From contig NZ_JANDMF010000020.1 of assembly GCF_031626875.1 (NCBI RefSeq), positions 25,258 to 89,257 of the forward strand: a stretch of DNA of 64,000 nucleotides, read 5' to 3'. Position numbers and translations under genes: made by a program. The DNA comes from Clostridium sp031626875. Its GTDB lineage: Bacteria > Bacillota > Clostridia > Clostridiales > Clostridiaceae. Under the pieces are notes generated by a model. That model was given only the letters and a program-made list of their open reading frames with translations, was not told where the DNA came from and made no database searches. Shown here piece by piece: positions 1 through 8,798 of this stretch (position 1 is its first letter; the number at the start of each line of letters is the position of its first letter).

Positions 1-1
1 G

Positions 2-952
2 AAAGCATGGTTTTTACCAGTAGCTTTAGCTTCAGATGGAGCAGTTGAAGTGCTATTGCTTTCAAGTTATTCTAACTCTATAAATCTTGCTAAGATATTA
101 ATAATATTAGTTGCAATATTATGCTTTGGATCTGCTATAGTATTTGCTATCTTGAACTTAATTAAGAAAGAAGCAATAAAACTTAAAAGAGTGTTAGCTG
201 CTGTAGCATTAATAGGATTATTAATTGCACCAACAGTAAGTTCTGGTACTACATTATTCTACACTGAAAGTGGAACTTTCCCATCAGCTGGATTTAGCTT
301 AATGTCTGGAGAAGGACAAGGAGGACCTGGTATGGGTGGCAGTTCTTCTGATAGTTCAAGTAGTTCAAAACTAATAGACTTTTTATTAAAGAATAAAACA
401 AATGAAAAATATATTCTTGTAACATCTTCAACTAATGGTAATGCATCAGAGATAATAATAAAAACAGATGAATCTGTAATGGCTCTTGGAGGATTCTTTG
501 GAACAGACAAGGTAATTACTTTAGATGAATTTAAAGAGTTGGCTAAAAATGGTGAGATTAGATATGTAATGACTGGCGGACAAGGTGGAGGCTCAAGCGA
601 TATTATGAATTGGGTTAAGGAAGTTGGAACATTAGTAGATAGCAGTGAGTGGAGTGATTCTTCAAGCGATTCCGATAATCAAGAAAAAAATCAAATGAAT
701 GGAAATAAAGAGGAATCTACACAAAGTAATAAAACTTCTAATTCAAAGAGTTCAAATGAGAAAGCTTCAAAACAAAATAGTGCTAATAGAAACTCAAATA
801 GTGGAAATAAATCAAATTCAACACAAAATAGTGAGACAGAAAATGAAATGAGCAAAGACGGAGAAAACTCAGCTCAAGGTGGCCAAGGGTTTGGTGGTAT
901 GGATAGTGGAAGCCTTTATGATTTAAAAGCTTATACTGATAGCCAAAAATAA
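2..952 (+). CDS. ArnT/YkcB-like membrane glycosyltransferase (GT39-type), C-terminal part
   Basis: The frame is open from base 2, so the gene begins upstream of the window. The visible part has two hydrophobic segments (about residues 17-55 and 62-82 of the visible frame), then an extracellular-looking tail. The tail carries Gly/Ser-rich linkers (GQGGPGMGG), a small folded segment (ILVTSS to YVMTGGQ), and a long Ser/Asn/Lys low-complexity end. This arrangement is typical of the C-terminus of clostridial and bacillary ArnT-like glycosyltransferases that move sugars from a polyprenyl-phosphate lipid to the cell envelope. galU follows 30 bp downstream, which fits envelope-sugar metabolism. The catalytic N-terminal half is not visible, so family assignment is from the tail only. 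Confidence 0.6.
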   Translation, partial: KAWFLPVALASDGAVEVLLLSSYSNSINLAKILIILVAILCFGSAIVFAILNLIKKEAIKLKRVLAAVALIGLLIAPTVSSGTTLFYTESGTFPSAGFSLMSGEGQGGPGMGGSSSDSSSSSKLIDFLLKNKTNEKYILVTSSTNGNASEIIIKTDESVMALGGFFGTDKVITLDEFKELAKNGEIRYVMTGGQGGGSSDIMNWVKEVGTLVDSSEWSDSSSDSDNQEKNQMNGNKEESTQSNKTSNSKSSNEKASKQNSANRNSNSGNKSNSTQNSETENEMSKDGENSAQGGQGFGGMDSGSLYDLKAYTDSQK

Positions 953-982
953 AAGTACAAATAAGAAGGGATTGAATTAAGT

Positions 983-1840
983 ATGAAAGTAAGAAAAGCG
1001 GTGATTCCAGCAGCTGGGCTAGGAACAAGATTTTTACCAGCTACAAAAGCACAACCAAAGGAAATGCTACCTATAGTAGATAAGCCAACAATCCAATATA
1101 TAGTAGAAGAAGCTGTTGCTTCAGGTATTGAAGAAATATTAATAATTACTGGAAGAAGTAAAAGGGCTATAGAAGATCATTTTGATAAATCAGTAGAACT
1201 GGAAGATGAACTTGAAAATAAGGATAAAGAAGAATTGCTTAAATTAGTGCAAAATATAAGCAATCTAGCTGATATATACTATATACGTCAAAAAGAACCA
1301 AGAGGACTTGGTCATGCTGTAAGTCTTGCAAAAACATTTATTGGTAATGAGCCTTTTGCAGTTATGTTAGGTGATGATATAGTAGACAGTGAAACACCTT
1401 GTCTTAAGCAATTGATGAATTGTTATGATGAATATAAAACTACAATATTAGGAGTACAACCAGTTGATAAATCAAATGTAGATAAATATGGTATAGTAGA
1501 TGGTGTTGAAATTGAAAATAATGTTTACAAAGTTAAAGATATGGTAGAAAAACCCAACAAAGAAGAAGCTCCAACCAATATAGCTATCTTGGGAAGATAT
1601 ATAATAACACCTAATATATTTAATGTGCTTGAAAAGATTGAACCTGGAAAAGGAGGAGAAATACAATTAACTGATGCTTTAAAAGAATTAGCTAGGAAAG
1701 AAGCTGTATATGCTCACTGTTTTCAAGGAAAAAGATATGATGTTGGAGATAAGTTTGGATTTATACAAGCTACTATAGATTATGCTTTAAAGAGAGAGGA
1801 ATTGAGAGATAAACTTATTTCATATATGGCAGGTATTTAG
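983..1840 (+). CDS. galU: UTP-glucose-1-phosphate uridylyltransferase
   Basis: Makes UDP-glucose from UTP and glucose-1-phosphate in the cytoplasm, feeding cell-wall and glycolipid glycosylation. At 285 aa it is the normal GalU length. The N-terminus has the nucleotidyltransferase signature AAGLGTRFLPATKAQPKEM, followed by the KPTIQYIVEEA stretch, and later GDD (metal site), VEKP and GGEIQLTDAL, all GalU-family blocks. An AAGAAGGGA ribosome-binding site precedes the ATG. It lies 30 bp after a glycosyltransferase gene and is followed by a strong terminator, so the two may be one operon. Confidence 0.95.
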   Translation: MKVRKAVIPAAGLGTRFLPATKAQPKEMLPIVDKPTIQYIVEEAVASGIEEILIITGRSKRAIEDHFDKSVELEDELENKDKEELLKLVQNISNLADIYYIRQKEPRGLGHAVSLAKTFIGNEPFAVMLGDDIVDSETPCLKQLMNCYDEYKTTILGVQPVDKSNVDKYGIVDGVEIENNVYKVKDMVEKPNKEEAPTNIAILGRYIITPNIFNVLEKIEPGKGGEIQLTDALKELARKEAVYAHCFQGKRYDVGDKFGFIQATIDYALKREELRDKLISYMAGI

Positions 1841-1850
1841 TAATAACTTT

Positions 1851-1895
1851 ACCCAAACAGAATGCTATAAAAAGTATTTTGTTTGGGTATTTTTA
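1851..1895 (+). terminator. Rho-independent terminator after galU
   Basis: ACCCAAACAGAAT pairs with the GTTTGGGT-containing right arm, followed by ATTTTTAT. It lies 11 bp after the galU stop codon. Confidence 0.85.
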
Positions 1896-1980
1896 TGCTT
1901 TACATAAAGAAGAAAAAAATATATAATGATTTACACTGAGTAAACTATTTACAAAGAGTAAATAAAATGGAGGTATAATC

Positions 1981-3180
1981 ATGTATATTTTAAATAAAAA
2001 AATGTATCCTTTATTGATATTAATGCTAAATTTATTTATTGCATTATTGGGACAAGGCATGGTAATTCCAATATTACCAGACTACTTGAAACAATTTGAT
2101 GCTGCAGGATCAGCAGCTGGTTATTTAGTTGCAGCCTTTGGAGCAGCTCAATTTATATTTTCACCTATTGGAGGTAGACTTTCAGATAAGTATGGCAGAA
2201 AAATAATGATTTTATCAGGATTATTTCTTACAGTTATTTCTGATTTTATGTTTGCAATATCTCATGAATTATTACTGCTATATATAGCAAGATTTATTGG
2301 AGGAATTGGACTTGGAATTATGGTTCCATCAGTACTTGCTTATGTAGCAGATATGACTACAAAAGAAACTCGTGCAAAAGGAATGGGTTATTTAAGTGCT
2401 TCTATGAATTTAGGAATGGTATTAGGTCCTGGAATAGGGGGCATTATAGCTCAACTTGGAGTGAGAGTTCCATATTTTTTTGCTTCAGGGTTAGGTCTTA
2501 TAGCAACTTTATTGACATTTATATTGCCAGAGACATTAACTATAGAAAAAAGAAATTCATTAAAATCATATAAAAAGCAGGAATCAATTTTAAAACAATT
2601 TATATATTCTTTTCATGCTCCATACTTTAAATATTTAATACTTATATTTGTCATGACATTTGGCTTAGTAAACTATGAGACAGTTTATTCATTATATGTA
2701 GAACAGAAATATGAATTTACATCTAAAAATATTTCTATACTTATAACATTAGGAGCTGTAATTGGAATAATAATTCAAGTGGGGCTTATAGATAAAATGA
2801 TTAAACGTTTTGGAGAGTATAAATTAATTAGATTTTCCTTAGTAATGACATCGTGTGCTCTATTATTAATGTTATTAAAAATTAATTTTTTATATCTTTT
2901 AGTTGTTTCTGCTATCTTCTTTACATTTAATTCATTTTTGAGGCCAACAGTAAATACATTGCTTTCAAATGAGGCTGGGGATGAACAAGGATTTGTGTCA
3001 GGTCTTAATAATACTTATACAAGTATTGGAAATGTAATTGGACCTGTACTAGCTGGGAACTTATTTGATAAAAATATTAATTTGCCATATACTATAGGTG
3101 CTTTTATTCTTCTTGGAACTATAATTTTTATTAGGGGAGAAAAGAATTTAAATAAGGATGGAGTAATCAGTAATGGGTGA
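1981..3180 (+). CDS. MFS drug-efflux-type transporter
   Basis: A 399-aa major facilitator with about 12 hydrophobic segments. The loop 2-3 motif GGRLSDKYGRK is the MFS motif A, and the helix 5 stretch GMVLGPGIGGIIA is the motif C (antiporter) signature seen in DHA1 drug:proton exporters such as TetA/NorA/Bmr. GGAGGT stands 6-7 nt before the ATG. The stop codon overlaps the following TetR gene by 8 bp, so exporter and regulator are translated together. Likely exports a toxic small molecule; the substrate cannot be read from the sequence. Confidence 0.85.
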   Translation: MYILNKKMYPLLILMLNLFIALLGQGMVIPILPDYLKQFDAAGSAAGYLVAAFGAAQFIFSPIGGRLSDKYGRKIMILSGLFLTVISDFMFAISHELLLLYIARFIGGIGLGIMVPSVLAYVADMTTKETRAKGMGYLSASMNLGMVLGPGIGGIIAQLGVRVPYFFASGLGLIATLLTFILPETLTIEKRNSLKSYKKQESILKQFIYSFHAPYFKYLILIFVMTFGLVNYETVYSLYVEQKYEFTSKNISILITLGAVIGIIIQVGLIDKMIKRFGEYKLIRFSLVMTSCALLLMLLKINFLYLLVVSAIFFTFNSFLRPTVNTLLSNEAGDEQGFVSGLNNTYTSIGNVIGPVLAGNLFDKNINLPYTIGAFILLGTIIFIRGEKNLNKDGVISNG

Positions 3181-3802
3181 TTCATGGCATGGAGATTTAA
3201 GAAGTAAAAATCGTGAAGAAATTTTTTTAGCAGGAAAGAAATTGTTTTTAGAGCATAATTTTTTGAATGTTAATATTAAAGACATATGTAATTTAGCAGG
3301 CATTAGTAGAGTAACTTTTTATAAAAATTTTAAGACCATAGATGATTTAATATTTGAAGTTCAAATAGATATTTTAAATAGTATGACACAATTTATTAAA
3401 GATAAAGATGAGGTTAATTTTAATGGAATAGAAAGGTTAAAAATCATGCTTTATTCTTGGGTCGATTATGCAAAGAAATATAAAAAAGAAATGAAATTTA
3501 TTATTCTCTTTGATCTTTATTATGAAGAATATGATTCAAATAAGGAATTACAAGAAAAATATGAAGAATTTATTATTAAAGAAAGTAATAATTTTATTAT
3601 TCCTGTAATTAATATTGGCAAGGAAGATGGCTCATTAAAAAATGATTTGAATTCAATAAAGACAGGGTATTATATTTTTAATACAATGATTGGATTATTG
3701 CAAAGAATGAGCTATTCTAAGTTTCGAATTGAAAATGGTATAAAATTTGATGATATTACAACTCCAGTTGTTGAAATGATTATAGATTCAATTAAGGAAT
3801 AA
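3173..3802 (+). CDS. TetR-family transcriptional regulator of the MFS gene
   Basis: A 209-aa protein. Residues about 10-55 form a TetR DNA-binding domain, with the recognition helix region ICNLAGISRVTFYKNFKT. The helical C-terminal part is the presumed ligand and dimer domain. It overlaps the upstream MFS gene by 8 bp and has GGAG 9 nt before its ATG. In this family the regulator usually represses the adjacent exporter and is released by the exported compound; here it is downstream of, not divergent from, its presumed target. Confidence 0.85.
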   Translation: MGDSWHGDLRSKNREEIFLAGKKLFLEHNFLNVNIKDICNLAGISRVTFYKNFKTIDDLIFEVQIDILNSMTQFIKDKDEVNFNGIERLKIMLYSWVDYAKKYKKEMKFIILFDLYYEEYDSNKELQEKYEEFIIKESNNFIIPVINIGKEDGSLKNDLNSIKTGYYIFNTMIGLLQRMSYSKFRIENGIKFDDITTPVVEMIIDSIKE

Positions 3803-3817
3803 CAATGGAGAAAAGAG

Positions 3818-3866
3818 GCAATGACTATATTTAAATAATAAAATATAGCCATTGCTATTTTTAATT
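3818..3866. terminator. Terminator after the TetR gene
   Basis: GCAATGACTATAT pairs with ATATAGCCATTGC (one mismatch), followed by TATTTTTAATTTT. The T run reaches the 3' end of the convergent sspH gene. Confidence 0.8.
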
Positions 3867-4040
3867 TTCTATTAGATCCTGTAAGGATACCTCTTTCTTT
3901 ATTGCAGGTTTTTTTAGAGGATGTATGCAAGCAGTGTCTTTATTTTCATCTACACTTTCAATATAAATTTGTGTTTGATCATAAGTTACATCAATCATAA
4001 CAGGTGAGGAAGCGATTTCTTTTGCACGTTCTTTATCCAT
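3861..4040 (-). CDS. sspH: Small acid-soluble spore protein, SspH type
   Basis: A 59-aa ORF on the minus strand. Its start MDKERAKEIASSPVMIDVTY, the central Q-IYIESVDE and the end VSLQDLIEN match the SspH family pattern (RAKEI, VTY, V-I..V-E, then a Val/Leu/Gln tail). SspH proteins are made in the forespore and bind in the spore core. A very strong AAAGGAGG precedes the ATG. It is monocistronic, facing the MFS/TetR pair. This gene is the clearest direct evidence that the organism forms spores. Confidence 0.88.
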   Translation of the reverse strand: MDKERAKEIASSPVMIDVTYDQTQIYIESVDENKDTACIHPLKKPAIKKEVSLQDLIEN

Positions 4041-4211
4041 AGTGAAAATCCTCCTTTCATTATTTTAGTAACAGCTATAGTTTTTGCTAAGTCTAAATTA
4101 AATATTCTTCAGAGAAAATAGACTACATTGAAATATATGTATATAATAATTTGTAGGTTTGATTATTAAGGAAAAGTAATTAAGAACTTAAGTTATGAAG
4201 GTGAGGATTAT

Positions 4212-4485
4212 ATGGATAATAAAGTAAGTATTTTAGGGATAGATTTTTCAAAATTAAATTTAAAGGAAACAGTTGATTTAATTGATAGAAGAATATCAGG
4301 ATACAATAATAAGACATTTCATCTTATTACTGTAAATCCAGAAATTGCAATACAAATTAGGGAAGATAAAGAACTGAAAAAATATCCTAATGTTAACACA
4401 ACCTTCGAGAAAAGAAAGACAGAAAAAATTAAAGATTTTTGCTTATAGAGCATTTAAGGAAGCAGTTAGTAAGAAGGAAAATTAA
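4212..4485 (+). pseudogene. Broken WecG/TagA/CpsF-family glycosyltransferase gene
   Basis: The first ~55 codons read as the N-terminus of a TagA-type N-acetylmannosaminyltransferase: VSILGIDFSKLNLKETV, then FHLITVNPEIAIQIREDKEL. Family members are about 240 aa, but this frame ends at residue 78 after an unrelated tail (stop at 4446-4448). The +1 frame stays open through the same stretch to a stop at 4483-4485 and ends in FAYRAFKEAVSKKEN, which may be the native C-terminus. The simplest reading is an internal deletion of most of the gene with a frame change at the joint. Confidence 0.6.
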
Positions 4486-4502
4486 ATAGTAAAATATTCA
4501 TA

Positions 4503-4536
4503 AAAACAGGTAGTCTCAAATGAACTACCTGTTTTG
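4503..4536. terminator. Bidirectional terminator
   Basis: AAAACAGGTAGT and ACTACCTGTTTT are perfect 12-nt arms around a 9-nt loop. It lies between the tagA remnant (plus) and the LysM-GH18 gene (minus) and can serve both. Confidence 0.8.
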
Positions 4537-4572
4537 CCAATATATAAATAAATTTGTACATATAGACTTAAT

Positions 4573-5880
4573 TTAAGGTGTTGAGTTTTTAATTACATCA
4601 AAATTATCCTGTATAAGTAACCAATTTTGAGGGAAAGAAAGTCCTAATTTCCAATAGCTAACACCACGTAACATTAGTTCTTTTACAAGATTAAACTTAG
4701 CTTGAATAGAACGTGCATCTTCAAACCATACTATATGGTCATTTCCTGTTACATCTTTATAATTAAAATAAGGAGCTTGCGAATTATAGTCATAATTAAT
4801 TGATGCATTATTTTCAGCTGCTATTTCAATAGCTCTATCAGGACTAAGTGATTTTGCATATGTTTTTCTGGGGATATAAGGTAATGTCCAATCATAGCCA
4901 TAAAGGTTTTGTCCCATCATTATTTTAGAAGAAGGCATTTCAGTTAAAGCATATTCAATTACTTGTCTAACTGGACCAATTGGAGATACTGCCATTGGAG
5001 GGCCAGTAGTATATCCCCACTCATAGGTCATTAAAACAACGAAATCTACAATTTCTCCATGAGATTTGTAATCATGAGCTTCATATAATAATCCTTTTTG
5101 AGTATTGCTTAATTTTGGCGCTAGAGCTGTTGATAATAAAAATCCTTCTTTTGAAGTTTGTGCTTTAACTTTTCTTAAAAAATTATTATAATTTTCTTTT
5201 AAGTTAATAGGTAAATATTCTAGGTCAAAATGTATATCTCTAAAGCCATATTGTTTTGCTGTAGAAATTATATTTTCAATTAAATTATCTTGCACCTGCT
5301 CATCTGTTAAAATAATTCTTCCTAGGTCTGTACTAAAGGTTCTTCCCTCAATATTAGTAAATACCATCATTAAAGTTACATTGTTTTTTGCAGCAATATT
5401 TTTAAGTTTAGGTAGAATTTCAGGAGAAGGAGGTGGTTGTAAGGAACCATCCCTTTGAATCTGGAAACTAAATGGAGCTAAATATGTTAAAAGTGGTGCA
5501 ATATTTTCATTTGATTCAGCTAATTCTGAAGGAACTTTTCCACCTATTGTTTGGATATATCCATTTATTTCTGTATTTATTTTAGGAGCAGGTGGAATGT
5601 ATAATCTTAAGCCCACTTGTAGTGAAGTATTTAAAGCTATTCCATTTATCTTAGCAAGTACTTGATAATTTATTCCAAAGTATCCTGAAATAATATATAA
5701 AGTATCACCTGGCTGAACCCAATAGTAATGACCTGCTATTGGAATTACTAATGCTTGACCTACAACTAAAGCGTTAGGATTTATGATTTTATTTGTCAAC
5801 ATAATTTCTGAAATTGTGGAATCATAAGCCTCTGCTATTCCAAACAATGTTTGTCCAGGCTGGATAACATGAATTTGCAT
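4573..5880 (-). CDS. LysM-LysM-GH18 enzyme, spore-cortex lysin-like (YaaH/SleL type)
   Basis: A 435-aa protein with two LysM peptidoglycan-binding repeats (residues about 2-45, IHVIQPGQTLFGIAE, and 50-95, YWVQPGDTLYIISG) and a GH18 domain to the end. The GH18 active-site strand is DIHFDLEY near residue 220, with the proton-donor Glu present. The layout is that of YaaH/SleL, N-acetylglucosaminidases that cut spore cortex during germination. There is no signal peptide, as usual for coat-associated members. The start at 5880 was chosen because AAAGGAGAT stands just before it; an upstream in-frame ATG at 5910 has no ribosome-binding site. Confidence 0.85.
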   Translation of the reverse strand: MQIHVIQPGQTLFGIAEAYDSTISEIMLTNKIINPNALVVGQALVIPIAGHYYWVQPGDTLYIISGYFGINYQVLAKINGIALNTSLQVGLRLYIPPAPKINTEINGYIQTIGGKVPSELAESNENIAPLLTYLAPFSFQIQRDGSLQPPPSPEILPKLKNIAAKNNVTLMMVFTNIEGRTFSTDLGRIILTDEQVQDNLIENIISTAKQYGFRDIHFDLEYLPINLKENYNNFLRKVKAQTSKEGFLLSTALAPKLSNTQKGLLYEAHDYKSHGEIVDFVVLMTYEWGYTTGPPMAVSPIGPVRQVIEYALTEMPSSKIMMGQNLYGYDWTLPYIPRKTYAKSLSPDRAIEIAAENNASINYDYNSQAPYFNYKDVTGNDHIVWFEDARSIQAKFNLVKELMLRGVSYWKLGLSFPQNWLLIQDNFDVIKNSTP

Positions 5881-6043
5881 AATATCTCCTTTTAGCAATA
5901 AAGTTATCATAACATTATATGAATTTACGATAGATTTGTACTATATAGTGATAATAAACAAAAAAATAAATGGAAAATAATGGACTAAAATTAAAGAAAG
6001 AATTATAATTTTAGATAATTATATACTTAATGGGGGAATGAAA

Positions 6044-6826
6044 ATGAATGGAATTCAAAATTGGTATGATAATCTTTATGATGAATGGGAACGTCTAGAT
6101 TATCATAAAATAGAATTTGATATTACAAAAAGATATCTTGATAAGTTTATTGTAGGAAAAAATCTTGAAATATTTGATATAGGTGGTGGACCAGGTAGGT
6201 ATTCTCTCTATTTGGCAGAGAAGGATCATAAGGTTACACTTTTAGATTTGTCACAGAAAAATATAGAAGTAGCCAAAACAAAGGCAAAAGAATTTAATAT
6301 TGAACTTGAAGAATATATACATGGGAATGCTCTTGAGTTAGATAAATACAATCAGAAATATGATGTGATTTTATTAATGGGACCACTTTATCATTTAATA
6401 AAAGAAGATGATAGACGACTTGTTTTAAAAAATGCATTAAGATTATTAAAATCTGATGGCATTATTGTTGTATCATTTATTTCTAAATATGCACCAATTC
6501 AAGATAATCTTACATATCTTTGTAAAATTAAAGAGATTAATGATCTATTTAAATATTTAGAAAATGGTGAGAATAAAGAGGAAGATGGATTTACCACAGC
6601 ATATTTTTCAGGACCAAAGGAAGCTAGAAAGTTTCTGTCTAATTATAATATAAAAGAATTAGTTTTTGCTGGGGTAGAAAATATTTTAGGGTGTAAGGAA
6701 AAAGAAATATGTTTACTGGAAGAAGAGCAATATAATAAATGGATTGATGTAGGTTTTCGATTAAGTACAGATGAAAATTTAATTGGTACAAGTCAACACT
6801 TTTTATATATAGGTCAAAAAAGGTAG
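6044..6826 (+). CDS. Class I SAM-dependent methyltransferase
   Basis: A 260-aa protein of the Methyltransf_11/25 type. The SAM-binding motif I is IFDIGGGPGRYSLYLA (about residues 45-60), followed by the acidic strand end VTLLDLS and motif IV-like YDVILLMGPLYHL. The substrate is not evident; small-molecule methylation is the usual role. GGGGGA lies directly against an ATG at 6038 but is well spaced from the in-frame ATG at 6044, so the latter is preferred. Monocistronic, closed by an inverted repeat. Confidence 0.8.
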   Translation: MNGIQNWYDNLYDEWERLDYHKIEFDITKRYLDKFIVGKNLEIFDIGGGPGRYSLYLAEKDHKVTLLDLSQKNIEVAKTKAKEFNIELEEYIHGNALELDKYNQKYDVILLMGPLYHLIKEDDRRLVLKNALRLLKSDGIIVVSFISKYAPIQDNLTYLCKIKEINDLFKYLENGENKEEDGFTTAYFSGPKEARKFLSNYNIKELVFAGVENILGCKEKEICLLEEEQYNKWIDVGFRLSTDENLIGTSQHFLYIGQKR

Positions 6827-6830
6827 CTAT

Positions 6831-6885
6831 TAATAAAAGGAGGATACTAAGAATTTAATATAAATTCTTAATATTCTCCTTTATT
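6831..6885. terminator. Bidirectional terminator, long inverted repeat
   Basis: AAAGGAGGATACTAAGAATTT pairs with the AAATTCTTAATATTCTCCTTT arm over about 20 nt with few mismatches. It lies between two convergent genes. Confidence 0.7.
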
Positions 6886-6896
6886 AATTCAATATC

Positions 6897-8465
6897 CTAA
6901 TATATATGCAAGTGCCAATCTTTATTGCTATTATTATCCCAAGTTAATCCAGTAGTAAAGCATAAATCCAAATTAGTTGTGGCATTAGGTGGGATTGTTA
7001 AAGTTACTTTCCATTGATTATTTCCTAAATAAGTCATAGGGGTATTAGTAAAATCTTTAAATCCATCATAACCCCAATGAATATTTACAGTAGTAGAATT
7101 CTGCAGTGGTCTTCCAGTAGCAATGTAAGTTATTGATATAGTTTCATTAATAGTTGGGTTTGTAGGACTCCATGAAACTGTATCTAAATTTGTTATATTA
7201 GTACTAAGAATTATAACAGAATTTTCAGGTATATTTCCAGAGAGTATTCCATTTGAAACAGTTAATGAACAACTTGTACTACCTTCATTGGAATAAGTTC
7301 CATTTTTCAAATTAGTAGGTGAATTTATATATTTATTTGAACCACAATTTACAATTATAGTACCAGAATTTCCACGGTCAATAAGCATAGTAGAATTATT
7401 ATTTGTCCATCTTAAATATTCATTTTCACCAATCATATTATTGTGAAAATGATTAATTGCAACTATATCAGCATCTTTCCATAATGAATCACCTTCAGCA
7501 CCAATTGAACTGATAGGTCTTGCAAAGAATAATGGTGTTGAACTATTCCTACTAGCTACAATAGCCCAACCAAGTTTTATTTGACTGATTGATAGGTTTT
7601 TACTTGTGCCATCTTCATAAGTATCATGAGTTTCAACAAAAGTTACAGATTTATTAATAGGCAGACCAGTTGAATCACTACCAAGAGAACTTAAGTCATT
7701 TGAGTAAAGTGCACTTCTTAAATTATATCCATAGGAACAGGCTGTAATATTCATAAAAGATTCATAACCTGAAAGATTATCTACAGTTCCACTTTGAAGT
7801 ATTTCTCCATATATGAATAGATTAGATTTATTGTGTAAATTATTTAATACATTGCTCCAATAATTACCTGCCCAAGACTGATTAGAATCTAATCCTATAT
7901 TTGTTTCAATATGTTTAGCAGCATCAAAACGAAAACCATCAGCTCCAGCATCGATACATTGATTTAGAAATAAGATTGCTTTATTCTGAACTTCTGGATT
8001 TTGAGTATTTAAATCTGGCATGCCAATACCTTTTTGAGTTATATCATGCCTATTATTCCAATCAGTGCATTGGCCTTCCTGGTGATAATAAGTGGAGTTT
8101 TTAAAATTAGAATCTACATCAGATGAGAGGGAATCACCAGTTCCAGCCATATGATTCATTACTACATCTACAATTATTGAAATTTCATATGTTTTTGCTT
8201 CAGAGCAAAGAGCTTTAAAATCATCATAAGTCCCAAGTTGAATATTTCCAATAGATTCATTAGTAGGTTGGTATAATAGCCACCATTTAGTTGGATCAGT
8301 GCTTGTCTCTTTTGTTCCTTGCACAGGAGAAACTTGGATGGACTTATAACCTGCTGCAGCAATGTTAGATAATTCATTTCTTATTGTATTGAAGGACCAA
8401 TCAAAAGCATGAAGAATAGGACCATATTGATTTGTTGATGGTAATGAAGAAATTTTAGATTGCAT
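6897..8465 (-). CDS. GH13 alpha-amylase with one CBM25-like domain, no signal peptide
   Basis: About 522 aa and closely related to the next gene. The GH13 barrel shows the conserved blocks VVMNHM, GFRFDAAKH (nucleophile Asp), FIYGEI (acid/base Glu) and VETHDT (third Asp). The C-terminal ~95 residues form one starch-binding module beginning DTVSWSP. Unlike its paralog it starts almost at the catalytic domain (MQSKISSLPSTNQYG) with no hydrophobic leader, so it is predicted to be cytoplasmic or non-classically released. GTG 8471 is an alternative start; GGAG lies 5 nt before GTG 8471 and 11 nt before ATG 8465. Likely cuts alpha-1,4-glucans; CBM family is judged from aromatic and WDNN patterns only. 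Confidence 0.85.
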   Translation of the reverse strand: MQSKISSLPSTNQYGPILHAFDWSFNTIRNELSNIAAAGYKSIQVSPVQGTKETSTDPTKWWLLYQPTNESIGNIQLGTYDDFKALCSEAKTYEISIIVDVVMNHMAGTGDSLSSDVDSNFKNSTYYHQEGQCTDWNNRHDITQKGIGMPDLNTQNPEVQNKAILFLNQCIDAGADGFRFDAAKHIETNIGLDSNQSWAGNYWSNVLNNLHNKSNLFIYGEILQSGTVDNLSGYESFMNITACSYGYNLRSALYSNDLSSLGSDSTGLPINKSVTFVETHDTYEDGTSKNLSISQIKLGWAIVASRNSSTPLFFARPISSIGAEGDSLWKDADIVAINHFHNNMIGENEYLRWTNNNSTMLIDRGNSGTIIVNCGSNKYINSPTNLKNGTYSNEGSTSCSLTVSNGILSGNIPENSVIILSTNITNLDTVSWSPTNPTINETISITYIATGRPLQNSTTVNIHWGYDGFKDFTNTPMTYLGNNQWKVTLTIPPNATTNLDLCFTTGLTWDNNSNKDWHLHIY

Positions 8466-8471
8466 TAACAC

Positions 8472-8798
8472 TCACACTCCTTAATTGATTTTTATAATTG
8501 GAGAAAAATAAATTAAGTATATACAATGTTACAGATATGTTACTTTAGTTTCCATAAGTTAAATAATAACAGGAATTTAAATAAAAGTAGAAATGCAATA
8601 TGGATTTAAATATCCTGATATTTAAGTCTATATTTAGTTTGTTTATATATAATTATATGTTAAATTTTGCATTAATTATGCCACTTTATGATAATTTATC
8701 ATTAAAAAGAAATATGTACAATAACAAAATGTTGGAGAGTAGGAAATTAAAAAATGAGGAAATAAGAATACTCTTAATCCCTCATTGTAAGTGAATTT
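8472..8798. other. Intergenic region between amylase genes
   Basis: Contains the terminator of the secreted amylase gene (8754-8787) and presumably a promoter for the downstream amylase gene, which I cannot place with confidence. A 64-codon plus-strand ORF here (8600-8794) has no ribosome-binding site and is not called. Confidence 0.5.
8754..8787 (-). terminator. Terminator of the secreted amylase gene
   Basis: On the minus strand AATGAGG pairs with CCTCATT, with an inner TAAGA/TCTTA helix, followed by TTTTTAATTT. It begins 12 bp past the amylase stop codon. Confidence 0.85.

Noticed and set aside
8600..8794. 64-codon ORF between the amylase genes
   Set aside because: No ribosome-binding site, overlaps a terminator of the opposite-strand gene, and composition is that of intergenic DNA.
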